A stretch of DNA of 64,000 nt from JBEEJZ01 sp046046915. GTDB taxonomy: Bacteria > Pseudomonadota > Gammaproteobacteria > Burkholderiales > Burkholderiaceae_C. Location of the stretch: assembly GCA_046046915.1 (NCBI GenBank), contig JBJOIT010000002.1, forward strand, positions 66,451-130,450, given 5' to 3'. Of the stretch, positions 1 to 8,140 are shown piece by piece. Every line of letters begins with the position of its first letter. The first letter of the stretch is position 1. The notes beneath the pieces were generated by a model that saw only the letters and a program-made list of their open reading frames with translations, was not told the origin of the DNA and ran no database searches. The position numbers and the translations under genes were made by a program.

Positions 1-416
1 AGATCGAAATTCCTGAACAAAAAAAGCTGGTGTATGAAATGCGTATCCCCATCCGCTGGGGAGACATGGACCCCATGGGCCACGTCAACAACACCTTGTA
101 CTTTCGTTACCTGGAGATTTGCCGGGTCGAGTGGCTGCGTGAGATTGGCTGCCCGGTCAATCCGCAAGGCGAGGGGCCGGTCATCGTCAACGCCTTTTGC
201 AACTTTTACAAGCAGCTCGAGTACCCGGGCGATGTGCTGGTCAAGATGTACGTGAGCGACCCCAAGCGGGCTACCTTCGAGACCTGGGCCACCATGGAAC
301 GAGCGGACCAACCCGGCACCATCTATGCGGCCGGCGGCGCCACCACCATCTGGGTCAACTTCCCCCAGCAAAAGTCCGCAGCGTTGCCGGACAGGATAAG
401 GGCACTCTTAGTTTGA
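1..416 (+). CDS. Acyl-CoA thioesterase, 4HBT/FadM-like (5' end outside window)
   Basis: The frame is open to the left edge, so the first few codons lie outside the window; a GTG at 30 is internal and too late to be the natural start. The product is a single hotdog domain of the 4-hydroxybenzoyl-CoA thioesterase/YbgC/FadM type. The N-terminal signature WGDMDPMGHVNN carries the Asp used by this fold for thioester hydrolysis, and YFRYLEICRVEW follows as the hotdog helix. About 137 codons are visible, close to the family's full length. Expected role is cytoplasmic hydrolysis of acyl-CoA; the substrate cannot be read from sequence. The last 9 bases overlap the end of the convergent AhpD-like gene. 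Confidence 0.8.
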   Translation, partial: IEIPEQKKLVYEMRIPIRWGDMDPMGHVNNTLYFRYLEICRVEWLREIGCPVNPQGEGPVIVNAFCNFYKQLEYPGDVLVKMYVSDPKRATFETWATMERADQPGTIYAAGGATTIWVNFPQQKSAALPDRIRALLV

Positions 417-992
417 AGCGGGCTTCACCTTCGGCACCCGCCCCATGACATAAAACTCGGGGTTGGGCATCATGCCGCTGAAGGATGCCATGCGGTTGGA
501 CAGGCCAAAAAACGCGGTGATGGCGGCAATGTCCCATGCGTCTTCGGAGGTAAAACCCTGGGCTTCGAGGGCAGCAAAGTCGGCTTCCTCGACCTCGTGT
601 GACCGCTGGCAGACCTTCATGGCAAAGTCCAGCATCGCGCGCTGCCTGGGGCTGATATCGGCCTTGCGGTAGTTCACCGCGACCTGGTCCGCCACCAAGG
701 GTTTTTTCTCGTAAATGCGCAAGAGCGCGCCGTGTGCCACCACGCAATACAGGCACTGGTTGGCGGCGCTGGTGGCAGTCACGATCATTTCGCGGTCGCC
801 TTTGCTCAGCCCCGAGTCCTCTTTTAGCATCAGGGCGTCGTGGTAGGCAAAGAAGGCCCGCCACTCGGCTGGACGGTGCGCCAAAGCTAAAAACACCTGG
901 GGCACAAAGCCTGCCTTTTCCTGCACTTCCAGAATTTTGGTGCGGATGTCGTCGGGCAGATCATGTAATTCGGGGGCTGGGTAGCGGCTCAT
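408..992 (-). CDS. AhpD-like peroxidase-related protein (carboxymuconolactone decarboxylase fold)
   Basis: A 194-residue alkylhydroperoxidase/carboxymuconolactone-decarboxylase family protein. Around residues 75-85 it has the redox motif CLYCVVAHGALLR, the CxxC-xxx-H arrangement of AhpD-type peroxidases, so a thiol-dependent peroxide or disulfide role is likely (family inference). The frame could extend 18 codons upstream, but ATG at 992 is preferred because a GGAGAC ribosome site lies just upstream and the extension is polar and unlike the family. It is convergent with the thioesterase (9-base overlap) and divergent from the pcaC-like gene at 1078, which belongs to the same superfamily. Confidence 0.8.
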   Translation of the reverse strand: MSRYPAPELHDLPDDIRTKILEVQEKAGFVPQVFLALAHRPAEWRAFFAYHDALMLKEDSGLSKGDREMIVTATSAANQCLYCVVAHGALLRIYEKKPLVADQVAVNYRKADISPRQRAMLDFAMKVCQRSHEVEEADFAALEAQGFTSEDAWDIAAITAFFGLSNRMASFSGMMPNPEFYVMGRVPKVKPASN

Positions 993-1077
993 GGTGTCTC
1001 CGTTTGTCGATTGGTTGCGGTACCGGGTAGCGTTATTCTGTGCCATCTGTTTTTTACTTTAATTTGGGACGGTTCTC

Positions 1078-1455
1078 ATGGACGATCAATTTGACAAAGG
1101 CCTGGCCGTGCGCAAGCAGGTCATGGGCGAAGACTTTGTGGCCCGTGCTTTTGCCGGCATGACCGATTTCACCGCGCCGATTCAGCAGCACATCACACGC
1201 AATGCCTGGGGGGACGTGTGGCAGCGCGAAGGCCTGGATCTGAAGACCCGCAGTCTGATCACCGTGGCCATGCTCACGGCACTGGGCAAGCAGCACGAGC
1301 TCAAAGGGCATGTGCGCGGCGCCTTGAACAACGGCGCCACTGTGGCCGAAATTCAGGAGGTGCTGCTGCACGCGGCCATTTATTGTGGTGTGCCTACGGC
1401 TGTGGAGGCGTTTCGGAGCGCGGCGGAGGTGGTGGAGCCGAAGCCGGCGGGCTGA
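1078..1455 (+). CDS. pcaC: 4-carboxymuconolactone decarboxylase (PcaC)
   Basis: A 125-residue single-domain protein of the normal PcaC length. Family-typical stretches include RNAWGDVWQREGLDLKTRSL, LTALGKQHELKGHVRGALNN and LLHAAIYCGVPTAVEAF. PcaC converts 4-carboxymuconolactone to beta-ketoadipate enol-lactone in the protocatechuate branch of the beta-ketoadipate pathway. No other pca gene is in the window; the nearest pathway-related genes are scoAB, CoA transferases of the PcaIJ superfamily. The last 62 bases overlap the 3' end of the convergent ion-channel gene. A more general CMD-family decarboxylase or peroxidase role cannot be excluded. Confidence 0.8.
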   Translation: MDDQFDKGLAVRKQVMGEDFVARAFAGMTDFTAPIQQHITRNAWGDVWQREGLDLKTRSLITVAMLTALGKQHELKGHVRGALNNGATVAEIQEVLLHAAIYCGVPTAVEAFRSAAEVVEPKPAG

Positions 1456-1852
1456 CGGGATTTGCCAGCACGCTGACCTGGGTGCGTAGCGCGGCCAGTT
1501 CGTGGCGCAAGGAGCGTAGCTCCCGCATCAGGTCGTTTTCGACCTCTCGCTCTTCCATTTCCACAAACATGGCCGCCACCGACGCGGTGACCAGGGACAG
1601 CACCGCCAAACCCAGCAGCACCACCGCGACCGAGAACGCGCGCGACGCGTGGGTACTGGGCACGATGTCGCCGTAGCCTACCGTGGCTGCTGTCGTGAAG
1701 GCCAGCCACAGGCCGTCTGCCAGGGTTTCGGCCTTGGGCTCCAGTAGCCAGAAGCCGACCCCGCCCATGCCCATGATCACGCACGACAAGAAAAGAGAGT
1801 AGTTGAGCCCACGCCGGTTGATGCGGTGCAGGCGCTTTTTCAGGGAAGTCAT
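1394..1852 (-). CDS. Two-TM potassium channel family protein
   Basis: A 152-residue KcsA-like channel subunit. It has a basic N-terminus, TM1 at about residues 18-38, a pore helix with selectivity filter TTAATVGYGDIVP (TVGYGD is the K+ filter), TM2 at about 70-95, then an acidic/basic heptad segment (EMEEREVENDLMRELRSL) that should form a coiled coil for tetramerisation, and a Pro/Ser-rich tail. There is no RCK/TrkA-N domain, so the gating input is unknown. The last 62 bases, encoding the proline-rich tail, overlap the 3' end of pcaC on the other strand, suggesting the tail was gained by read-through. Confidence 0.88.
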   Translation of the reverse strand: MTSLKKRLHRINRRGLNYSLFLSCVIMGMGGVGFWLLEPKAETLADGLWLAFTTAATVGYGDIVPSTHASRAFSVAVVLLGLAVLSLVTASVAAMFVEMEEREVENDLMRELRSLRHELAALRTQVSVLANPVSPPASAPPPPPRSETPPQP

Positions 1853-1871
1853 GGTGTAACTTTAAAACAAG

Positions 1872-2450
1872 TCAGCCGGCCAACAGGCGATGTACCAGGT
1901 CGCCCGATGTCGAGGCTTTGTACTTGCGCATGAGGCGTGCGCGGTAAATCTCAACGGTGCGGTGACTGATGTTCAGGGCGCGGCCGATCTGCTTGGATGT
2001 CATTCCTTCGGCCACGTAGGCCGCGACCTCGCGCTCGCGTGGCGTGAGGTCGGCCTGCACCGTGCGGCTGGCACTCAGGTCTTCAAAGCTCCAGATGCCG
2101 GCCTCGTGCGGGTCTTCGCGGTTCAGGGCACGCCCACTCACATGGCACCAGAAAAGCTCGCCTTTGAATCGGCCTCCCACTCGCTTCATGATGCGGTCGT
2201 CGGCGTAGTGCCCCAGCGTGTTCATGATGGGGGCGATGCGCGCGCCAGTGCGCTCGTACTCGTCAGCACTGGGGTAGAGCAGTAAGAACGACTGGCCGAT
2301 CAACTCCTCACGGGAGGCGCCAAACATCTCGCACACCCGCTGATTGCAGTCCACCATGGCGCGGTGGCGCGATAGGACCAGGCCGACCGGGGCCAGGTCA
2401 AAGGCCAGGGGGTAGTCGATGCTGGCAGCGGGTGGCTGGGTCAGGGGCAT
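1872..2450 (-). CDS. PAS-LuxR family transcriptional regulator
   Basis: A 192-residue regulator with an N-terminal PAS domain (about residues 15-120; LAPVGLVLSRHRAMVDCNQ and RREELIGQSF-type stretches) and a C-terminal LuxR/FixJ helix-turn-helix (LTPREREVAAYVAEGMTSKQ onward, SHRTVEIYRARLMRKY). There is no receiver domain, so control would come through the PAS ligand or contact rather than phosphorylation. It is transcribed divergently from scoAB, with a perfect palindrome in the 73-base gap, so local control of the CoA transferase is the simplest reading (inference). Confidence 0.85.
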   Translation of the reverse strand: MPLTQPPAASIDYPLAFDLAPVGLVLSRHRAMVDCNQRVCEMFGASREELIGQSFLLLYPSADEYERTGARIAPIMNTLGHYADDRIMKRVGGRFKGELFWCHVSGRALNREDPHEAGIWSFEDLSASRTVQADLTPREREVAAYVAEGMTSKQIGRALNISHRTVEIYRARLMRKYKASTSGDLVHRLLAG

Positions 2451-2468
2451 GGGGTCTGTCCTTAGGGA

Positions 2469-2494
2469 ATACTACGTATGCTGCTACGTAGTAT
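2469..2494. promoter_or_regulatory. Perfect 10-bp inverted repeat between PAS-LuxR gene and scoA (probable operator)
   Basis: Left arm ATACTACGTA (2469-2478), six-base spacer, right arm TACGTAGTAT (2485-2494), a perfect inverted repeat. Each arm also contains the self-complementary hexamer TACGTA. It sits 18 bases upstream of the regulator start and 29 bases upstream of the scoA start. LuxR/FixJ-type dimers bind such dyads, so this is probably the site of the adjacent PAS-LuxR protein. No T-run follows, which argues against a terminator. Confidence 0.65.
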
Positions 2495-2523
2495 CGTTGC
2501 GTCTTCAAACCTTGGAGATTCCT

Positions 2524-3231
2524 GTGAACAAGATTTATCCCAGTGCGGCAGATGCGCTCAAGGGCGTGGTTGCAGATGGTCAGCTCATGGCAGTGGGCGG
2601 CTTTGGTCTGTGCGGCATCCCTGAAGCCCTGATCGATGCCCTGCGTGACAGCGGTGTGCAAAAACTTACCGTCATTTCCAACAATGCAGGCGTCGACGGC
2701 TTCGGCTTGGGCAAGCTCCTCGAAACCCGTCAGATCAAGAAAATGATCTCCAGCTACGTGGGCGAAAACAAGGAGTTCGAGCGCCAGTACCTGGCAGGCG
2801 AGCTGGCCCTGGAGTTCACGCCTCAGGGCACTCTGGCCGAAAAGCTGCGTGCTGGCGGCGCCGGCATTCCCGCCTTCTTCACCAAGACAGGTGTGGGTAC
2901 CCTGGTGGCCGAAGGCAAAGAGCTGCGCGAATTCAATGGTGAAACCTATGTGATGGAGCACGCCCTGGTGCCCGAGGTGTCGCTGGTCAAGGCGCATCGT
3001 GCCGACAAATCGGGCAACCTGCAGTTCCGCTACACCGCGCGCAACTTTAATCCGGCCGTGGCCATGGCGGGCAAGGTGTGCATCGTGGAAGTGGAAGAGA
3101 TTGTCGAGACCGGCGACATGGCGCCAGACCAAGTGCACCTGCCCGGCATTTATGTGCATCGCATCGTGCACAACCCCAACCCTGAAAAGCGCATTGAAAA
3201 GCGCACGATCACCGAAAAGGCAGGAGTTTGA
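2524..3231 (+). CDS. scoA: 3-oxoacid CoA-transferase subunit A (succinyl-CoA:acetoacetate)
   Basis: A 235-residue CoA transferase alpha subunit. Diagnostic stretches are GGFGLCGIPEALI, SNNAGVDGFGLGKLL, MISSYVGENKEFERQYLAGE, TPQGTLAEKLRAGGAGIPAF and FRYTARNFNPAVAMAG. With ScoB it moves CoA between succinyl-CoA and acetoacetate in ketone-body/PHB metabolism. GTG at 2524 is chosen: GGAG lies about 8 bases upstream, the family begins here, and the longer frame runs through the operator. The next gene starts 1 base after the stop. The paralogous 3-oxoadipate transferase (PcaIJ) is the main alternative, but the motifs fit ScoA better. Confidence 0.88.
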   Translation: MNKIYPSAADALKGVVADGQLMAVGGFGLCGIPEALIDALRDSGVQKLTVISNNAGVDGFGLGKLLETRQIKKMISSYVGENKEFERQYLAGELALEFTPQGTLAEKLRAGGAGIPAFFTKTGVGTLVAEGKELREFNGETYVMEHALVPEVSLVKAHRADKSGNLQFRYTARNFNPAVAMAGKVCIVEVEEIVETGDMAPDQVHLPGIYVHRIVHNPNPEKRIEKRTITEKAGV

Positions 3232-3232
3232 T

Positions 3233-3871
3233 ATGAGCTGGAGTCAAGACCAAATGGCGGCCCGCGCCGCCCACGAGCTGCAAGACGGCTTTTACGTCAA
3301 CCTGGGTATTGGAATCCCCACCCTGGTGGCCAACCATGTGCCCAGCAACATTGAGGTGTGGCTGCAAAGCGAAAACGGCATGCTGGGCATCGGCCCCTTC
3401 CCCACCGAAGACGAGGTGGATGCCGACCTGATCAACGCCGGCAAGCAAACCGTGACCACCCTCAAGGGTTCTTCCATCTTTGGCAGCCACGATAGCTTTG
3501 CCATGATTCGCGGCGGCAAGATCAACCTGAGCATCTTGGGTGCCATGCAAGTTAGCGAGCGGGGTGATCTGGCCAACTGGATGATCCCTGGCAAGATGGT
3601 CAAGGGCATGGGCGGTGCCATGGATTTGGTGGCAGGTGTCAAGCGCGTGATCGTGCTGATGGAGCACGTCGCCAAAAAGAAAGACGGCACCGAAGACCTG
3701 AAGATTTTGCCCAGCTGCACCCTGCCCCTGACGGGCGTGGGCGTGGTGGACCGCATCATCACCGACCTGGCGGTGATGGATGTGACTGACGAAGGCCTGA
3801 AAGTGATTGAGCTGGCCCCGGGCGTGACCCGCGAGTTCTTGCAGTCCAAGACGGGCGTGACGCTGATCTGA
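3233..3871 (+). CDS. scoB: 3-oxoacid CoA-transferase subunit B
   Basis: A 212-residue beta subunit starting at ATG 3233, one base after the scoA stop, with AGGAG just upstream inside scoA. NLGIGIPTLVANHVP is the family's N-terminal signature; the Glu in SENGMLGIGP is the catalytic residue that forms the glutamyl-CoA thioester; GGKINLSILGAMQVS and LPLTGVGVVDRIITDLAV follow. It forms the heterotetramer with ScoA. The tight spacing shows a two-gene operon. Confidence 0.9.
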   Translation: MSWSQDQMAARAAHELQDGFYVNLGIGIPTLVANHVPSNIEVWLQSENGMLGIGPFPTEDEVDADLINAGKQTVTTLKGSSIFGSHDSFAMIRGGKINLSILGAMQVSERGDLANWMIPGKMVKGMGGAMDLVAGVKRVIVLMEHVAKKKDGTEDLKILPSCTLPLTGVGVVDRIITDLAVMDVTDEGLKVIELAPGVTREFLQSKTGVTLI

Positions 3872-3904
3872 AACAGCGGCCTTGCGCCGCCGTCTGGCAA
3901 TAAA

Positions 3905-3925
3905 AATGGCCCCGATGGGGCCATT
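3905..3925 (-). terminator. Intrinsic terminator after tRNA-Gly
   Basis: A nine-base-pair stem (AATGGCCCC / GGGGCCATT) with a three-base loop. Read on the minus strand it is followed by TTTTTATT, a good U-tract just downstream of tRNA-Gly. On the plus strand the stem follows scoB by 33 bases but has only a weak T tract, so it may also slow scoAB transcription. Confidence 0.75.
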
Positions 3926-3932
3926 GTTCATT

Positions 3933-4006
3933 TGGAGCGGGTGATGGGAATCGAACCCACGTTATTTGCTTGGGAAGCAAGAGTCCTACCATTGAACGAC
4001 ACCCGC
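3933..4006 (-). tRNA. tRNA-Gly (anticodon CCC)
   Basis: Minus-strand cloverleaf of 74 nt including encoded CCA. The acceptor stem is GCGGGTG/CACCCGC, the D arm contains TTCAATGGTAG, the anticodon loop TTCCCAA gives anticodon CCC, and the T arm has GTGGGTTCGATTCCCAT. The 5' end is only 13 bases downstream of the diguanylate cyclase stop on the same strand, so part of its transcription may come from that gene. Confidence 0.93.
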
Positions 4007-4019
4007 GAAGCGACAGAGT

Positions 4020-4952
4020 TTACTGCAGAAGCTCGCCGGTTCTGACGCAGTTGCGGCCGGCGCTCTTGGCGGCATACAGGGCTTGATCTGCCCGTTTGAG
4101 CAGCTGCTGGACGGTCTCGGTCGTCTGGTATTGCACCACGCCAAAGCTTGCCGTGACGGTGCCCACGGCTGGGAGCGGCGAGGCCTGCAGGGAGGCCCTG
4201 AGCTTTTCTGCGAGCTGCTGCACTTGCACCACATCTGCATGGGGTACCAGCACGGCGAATTCTTCACCGCCGTAGCGGGCAAAGGTGTCTTCCTTGCGGA
4301 TCTGGGTTTGAAGAATGCGGGAGACATGTTCCAGCACCGCGTCACCCGCATCATGCCCATGCAGGTCATTGACCCGTTTGAAACGATCTACATCCAGCAG
4401 GATGACGGAAACCGGGGTGTTGTGGCGGTCACTGCGTGCGGCTTCGACTTCCAGCGTTTCCACGAAGTGGCGCCGATTGAAGGCAGAAGTCAGGTAATCG
4501 GTGGTGGCCAGTTTCTGCAGTTCCGCGGCCATGCCTTGGTTGTGCCGGACCCACTGGCGCAGGCCTATCAGCAGCAAGGAAAAACCAATGACCTGAAACA
4601 CACCCTCAAAGACGGTGTTGAGGATGTCCGCCATGTCCACCAACTCATCCAAGGTGTCAGTGGTCATGGAGACGGTCAGCCCGGTGAGGCCTGCCAGCAT
4701 GGGCCAATAGGCTTTGCGCACCTGCGAGAGGCCCTGTATGACAAACAAGCCCGCGGCGGGCAGCAAAGACACGAGGGCCTCCGTCACCAGACTCGCGTAA
4801 TCCACATGCTCTACGGGTGGGCTGATGAACAAGATTGCCAGGGCGTACAGGGTGGTCAGCAACACGACTGTCACGGCCAGGCCATAGGCCTTTTTAGGTC
4901 CGAATGCGGGTGCTTCTGCGTCTTTGTGACTGGTGGGTTTGTTGTTATTCAT
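4020..4952 (-). CDS. Membrane diguanylate cyclase (GGDEF)
   Basis: A 310-residue protein. The N-terminal half has about four to five hydrophobic helices (AVTVVLLTTLYALAILFI, LVSLLPAAGLFVIQG, MLAGLTGLTVSM, VFQVIGFSLLLIGL); the C-terminal half is a GGDEF domain. The active site reads RYGGEEF (GGEEF variant, normally active), and an RKED sequence five residues before it matches the RxxD inhibitory c-di-GMP site. Expected reaction is 2 GTP to c-di-GMP, with product inhibition. ATG at 4952 is preferred over an ATG 11 codons earlier because AGGAAGG lies just upstream of it. The sensory input of the membrane part is unknown. Confidence 0.9.
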   Translation of the reverse strand: MNNNKPTSHKDAEAPAFGPKKAYGLAVTVVLLTTLYALAILFISPPVEHVDYASLVTEALVSLLPAAGLFVIQGLSQVRKAYWPMLAGLTGLTVSMTTDTLDELVDMADILNTVFEGVFQVIGFSLLLIGLRQWVRHNQGMAAELQKLATTDYLTSAFNRRHFVETLEVEAARSDRHNTPVSVILLDVDRFKRVNDLHGHDAGDAVLEHVSRILQTQIRKEDTFARYGGEEFAVLVPHADVVQVQQLAEKLRASLQASPLPAVGTVTASFGVVQYQTTETVQQLLKRADQALYAAKSAGRNCVRTGELLQ

Positions 4953-5108
4953 GTGCCTTCCTGCGTTTGAAGTTACCACAGCCATTTGTGATCCACGTGA
5001 CAGTGATTGCTTTTTTGCACCGTCTGTCGGGCTTGCGGGTCGTCAAGGCGATGCGCTGCCCGCACTCCTAGACTGCCCACCACAACATTCAAACAGGGGG
5101 AAAGAACC

Positions 5109-5597
5109 ATGCGTATACCCAGACGATGGCGACTCAAGCACTGGCGGGCTCGGCGCTTGCTGCTACTGGCGGCGTTGGCGGCAAGCCAGGTGGCATGCAC
5201 GGCACCTGCGACGCAAGAGCAAAGCGGCATGATCGTGGGCGGTTTGCTGGGAGGCGTGGTGGGGTCACAGGTAGGGCAGGGAACGGGTCGCACCGTGGCC
5301 ACGGTGATTGGCACGCTGATTGGCGCCAACATTGGCGGCACGGTGGGGCGTTCCATGGACGAGAGCGACCGCCTCAAGACAGCGCATGCACTGGAGACTG
5401 TGCGTACCTCGGTGCCCACACACTGGGTCAACCCCGATACGCGTAACCAATACACGGTGATTCCGACCAGCACCGTAGACACCCCGACTGGCCCGTGTCG
5501 TGAATACAAGATGAATGCGGTGGTGGGTGGCCGGACCGAGAAGGTGTACGGCACGGCCTGCCGTCAGAGCGACGGCAGCTGGAAGACCGTGCAGTGA
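5109..5597 (+). CDS. Glycine-zipper outer-membrane lipoprotein (17 kDa surface antigen/SlyB-like)
   Basis: A 162-residue lipoprotein starting at ATG 5109 behind a GGGGGAAAG ribosome site. A very basic N-terminus and hydrophobic segment end in lipobox SQVAC, giving a lipidated Cys near residue 30. A glycine-zipper stretch follows (GMIVGGLLGGVVGSQVGQG and IGTLIGANIGGTVG), the small-xxx-small pattern of the Rickettsia 17-kDa antigen/SlyB group. The C-terminal half (YTVIPTSTVDTP, GPCREYKMNAVVGGRTEKVYGTAC) resembles the surface-antigen domain. Probably envelope integrity; no specific function can be assigned. Confidence 0.82.
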   Translation: MRIPRRWRLKHWRARRLLLLAALAASQVACTAPATQEQSGMIVGGLLGGVVGSQVGQGTGRTVATVIGTLIGANIGGTVGRSMDESDRLKTAHALETVRTSVPTHWVNPDTRNQYTVIPTSTVDTPTGPCREYKMNAVVGGRTEKVYGTACRQSDGSWKTVQ

Positions 5598-5616
5598 ATC
5601 GCTGGGCAGACTGGGC

Positions 5617-7107
5617 TTACTTGAGGATGTCGCCCACGCACAGGTACTTGAGCTCGACGTAGTCGTCTATGCCGTGGTGCGAGCCCTCGCGGCCCAGGCC
5701 TGACTGCTTGACGCCGCCGAAAGGCACATGTTCGGTAGCCAAAATGCCTACGTTGATGCCCACCATGCCGTACTCCAGTGCCTCGCTGACCCGGAAGATG
5801 CGGCCCACGTCGCGGCTGTAAAAGTAGCTGGCCAGGCCGAATTCGGTGTTATTGGCGGCATCGATGGCTTCTTGTTCGGTGCTGAACTTGAAGATGGGCG
5901 CGAAGGGGCCAAAGGTTTCCTCGCGGGCACACAGCATGTCGGCGGTGGCATCGGCCACCACGGTGGGTTCAAAAAACTGACCCGAGCCCAGGTCAGACAA
6001 ACGCTTGCCGCCCACCAGCACACGAGCGCCCTTGGCCACGGCGTCATCGACATGGCGCTGCACTTTTTCCAGTGCAGCTTCTTCAATCAATGGGCCCTGG
6101 TTCACATCGGCATCGAAGCCGTTGCCGACCTTGGCTGTGCGCACCTTGGCTGCAAACTTGGCCACGAATTCGTCGTAAACACCCGCTTGCACATACAAGC
6201 GGTTGGAACACACACAGGTCTGGCCAGCGTTGCGGTACTTGCTGGCAAATGCGCCTTCAACCGCCGACTCAATATCGGCATCGTCAAACACGATGAAGGG
6301 CGCATTGCCCCCCAGCTCCAAAGACATCTTTTTGACCGTGGGGGCAGATTGCGCCATGAGGATGCGGCCCACTTCCGTGCTGCCGGTAAAGCTGATGTGG
6401 CGTACCACGTCGCTGGCGCACAGCACCTTGCCCACGGTAATCGACTGGTCGCTGTCGGCGGTGATCATGTTCAGCACGCCTGCGGGGATACCGGCGCGCA
6501 GGGCCAGTTCGGCGGCGGCCAGCGCAGTGAGCGGCGTCAGCTCGGCGGGTTTGATGATCACCGGGCAGCCTGCCGCCAGCGCGGGCGCCACTTTGCGGGT
6601 GATCATGGCGATGGGAAAGTTCCAGGGCGTGATGGCCGCGCACACGCCGATGGGTTGGCGCAGCACCATCAGGCGGCGGTTGTTGTCAAACTGGGGCAGC
6701 GTCTCGCCATTGATGCGCTTGGCTTCTTCGGCAAACCACTCTACAAAACTGGCGCCATAGGCCACTTCGCCCTTGGCCTCCGGCAGGGGCTTGCCCTGTT
6801 CGGCCGTCATGATGCGACCCAAATCGTCCTGGTTGGCCATCAGCAGGTCAAACCACTTGCGCAGAATGATGCTGCGCTCCTTGGCAGTCTTGTTTTTCCA
6901 GGCCGGCCAGGCAGCGTTGGCTGCGGTAATGGCATCTTGCGCCTCAGCCGGGCCGAGGTTGGCAACGTCAGCCAGCTTGCGGCCCGTGGCGGGGTCGAGC
7001 ACATCAAAGCGACTGCTGCCGGCCACCCACTGACCGTTGATGAGTGCGTCGGTCTTAAGCAGAGTGGGGTCTTTGAGTTGTGACAGGGGCGAAGTGGTCA
7101 TGGTCAT
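5617..7107 (-). CDS. gabD: NAD(P)+-dependent succinate-semialdehyde dehydrogenase
   Basis: A 496-residue aldehyde dehydrogenase of GabD length. Catalytic Glu lies in LELGGNAPFIVFDDADIE and the nucleophilic Cys in NAGQTCVCSNRLYV. PWNFPIAMITRKVAPALAAG and FTGSTEVGRIL are NAD(P)-site motifs, and FGGVKQSGLGREGS is the C-terminal signature. It oxidises succinate semialdehyde to succinate. It is the last gene of the gabT - ABC transporter - ureohydrolase operon, giving the final step of GABA breakdown. ATG at 7107 or 7101 is possible; neither has a clear ribosome site. Confidence 0.9.
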   Translation of the reverse strand: MTMTTSPLSQLKDPTLLKTDALINGQWVAGSSRFDVLDPATGRKLADVANLGPAEAQDAITAANAAWPAWKNKTAKERSIILRKWFDLLMANQDDLGRIMTAEQGKPLPEAKGEVAYGASFVEWFAEEAKRINGETLPQFDNNRRLMVLRQPIGVCAAITPWNFPIAMITRKVAPALAAGCPVIIKPAELTPLTALAAAELALRAGIPAGVLNMITADSDQSITVGKVLCASDVVRHISFTGSTEVGRILMAQSAPTVKKMSLELGGNAPFIVFDDADIESAVEGAFASKYRNAGQTCVCSNRLYVQAGVYDEFVAKFAAKVRTAKVGNGFDADVNQGPLIEEAALEKVQRHVDDAVAKGARVLVGGKRLSDLGSGQFFEPTVVADATADMLCAREETFGPFAPIFKFSTEQEAIDAANNTEFGLASYFYSRDVGRIFRVSEALEYGMVGINVGILATEHVPFGGVKQSGLGREGSHHGIDDYVELKYLCVGDILK

Positions 7108-7179
7108 TCGTTGACGTTGAAAGTAATAGCTTGGATATGTCTCCGGGCGGCAACCATACCGCAGGTCAGAAAGTTCTAC

Positions 7180-8124
7180 CTATCGGTAACGCACTCCTGG
7201 CAGTACACAGAGCATTTCGTACAGCAGATTGGCGCCCAGCAAGGCTGTGTTGCCGTTGGGGTCGTAGGGGGGCGACACTTCCACCAGGTCACATCCCACC
7301 AGGTTCAGGCCTCGGCAACCGCGCACGATCTCCAGCGCTTGGGGCACCGTGAGGCCGCCGATTTCTGGGGTGCCGGTGCCGCCGGCAAAGGCAGGGTCGA
7401 TACCGTCGATATCAAAACTGAGGTAGCAAGGTGCGTCGCCGATGGCAGCCCGTATGCGCGTCATCAGGGGCGACAGAGACTGGTACCAGACCTCGTGGGC
7501 CTGCACGACTGAGAAGCCTTGCTGACGCGGCCAGTCAAAATCCTCGGCGCTGTAACCACTGCCGCGCAAGCCGATTTGCCAGACCTTGCTGGTTTGCAGC
7601 AGGCCTTCTTCCACCGCCCTGCGAAAAGGGGTGCCGTGGGCGATGCGCTCACCAAACATGTCGTCGTTGACGTCGGCATGCGCATCAACGTGTACCAACG
7701 CGACCGGGCCGTGCTGGCGTGCCACGGCTCGCAGGATGGGCAGCACAATGGTGTGATCGCCACCCAGCGTCAAAGGAATGCAGCCTGCTTGAAGGATGGG
7801 ATGGTAGTGCTGCTCGATGATCTCCACCGATTTAGACAAGTTGTAGGTGTTGATCGGCACGTCGCCAAGATCGGCTACTTGCAGGGCGTCGAAGGGCGCA
7901 GCCCCAGTGGCCATGTTGTATGGGCGGATCAGACTAGATTCAGCCCGAATCTGGCGCGGGCCAAAGCGGGTGCCCGGCCGGTGGCTGGTGCCTATGTCCA
8001 GCGGCACGCCCACAAAGCCTGCGTTTAGACCCTCAGGGCTGGCCGCTGTGGGCAGGCGCATCATGGTTGCTAGCCCACCGAAGCGGGGCATGCTGTTTCC
8101 GCCCAAGGGTTGGTTGAAGGTCAT
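7180..8124 (-). CDS. gbuA: Ureohydrolase, probable 4-guanidinobutyrase
   Basis: A 314-residue arginase/agmatinase-family enzyme. The binuclear Mn ligands are visible: His in LGGDHTI, the Asp/His residues in HVDAHADVN, and the Asp residues in SFDIDGIDPAFA. The N-terminal GVPLDIGTSHRPGTRFGPR and RPYNMATGAAPF and the C-terminal VEVSPPYDPNGNTALLGANL are characteristic of Pseudomonas guanidinobutyrase/guanidinopropionase-type members as I know the family. With gabT and gabD in the same operon, 4-guanidinobutyrate to GABA plus urea is the best-supported reaction. Agmatinase is the main alternative; substrate choice within this family cannot be settled from sequence alone. Confidence 0.78.
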   Translation of the reverse strand: MTFNQPLGGNSMPRFGGLATMMRLPTAASPEGLNAGFVGVPLDIGTSHRPGTRFGPRQIRAESSLIRPYNMATGAAPFDALQVADLGDVPINTYNLSKSVEIIEQHYHPILQAGCIPLTLGGDHTIVLPILRAVARQHGPVALVHVDAHADVNDDMFGERIAHGTPFRRAVEEGLLQTSKVWQIGLRGSGYSAEDFDWPRQQGFSVVQAHEVWYQSLSPLMTRIRAAIGDAPCYLSFDIDGIDPAFAGGTGTPEIGGLTVPQALEIVRGCRGLNLVGCDLVEVSPPYDPNGNTALLGANLLYEMLCVLPGVRYR

Positions 8125-8140
8125 GGCGTGTCTTAGGCTG

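Noticed and set aside
5728..7083. 451-codon plus-strand open frame
   Set aside because: Antisense shadow of gabD with no motif support.
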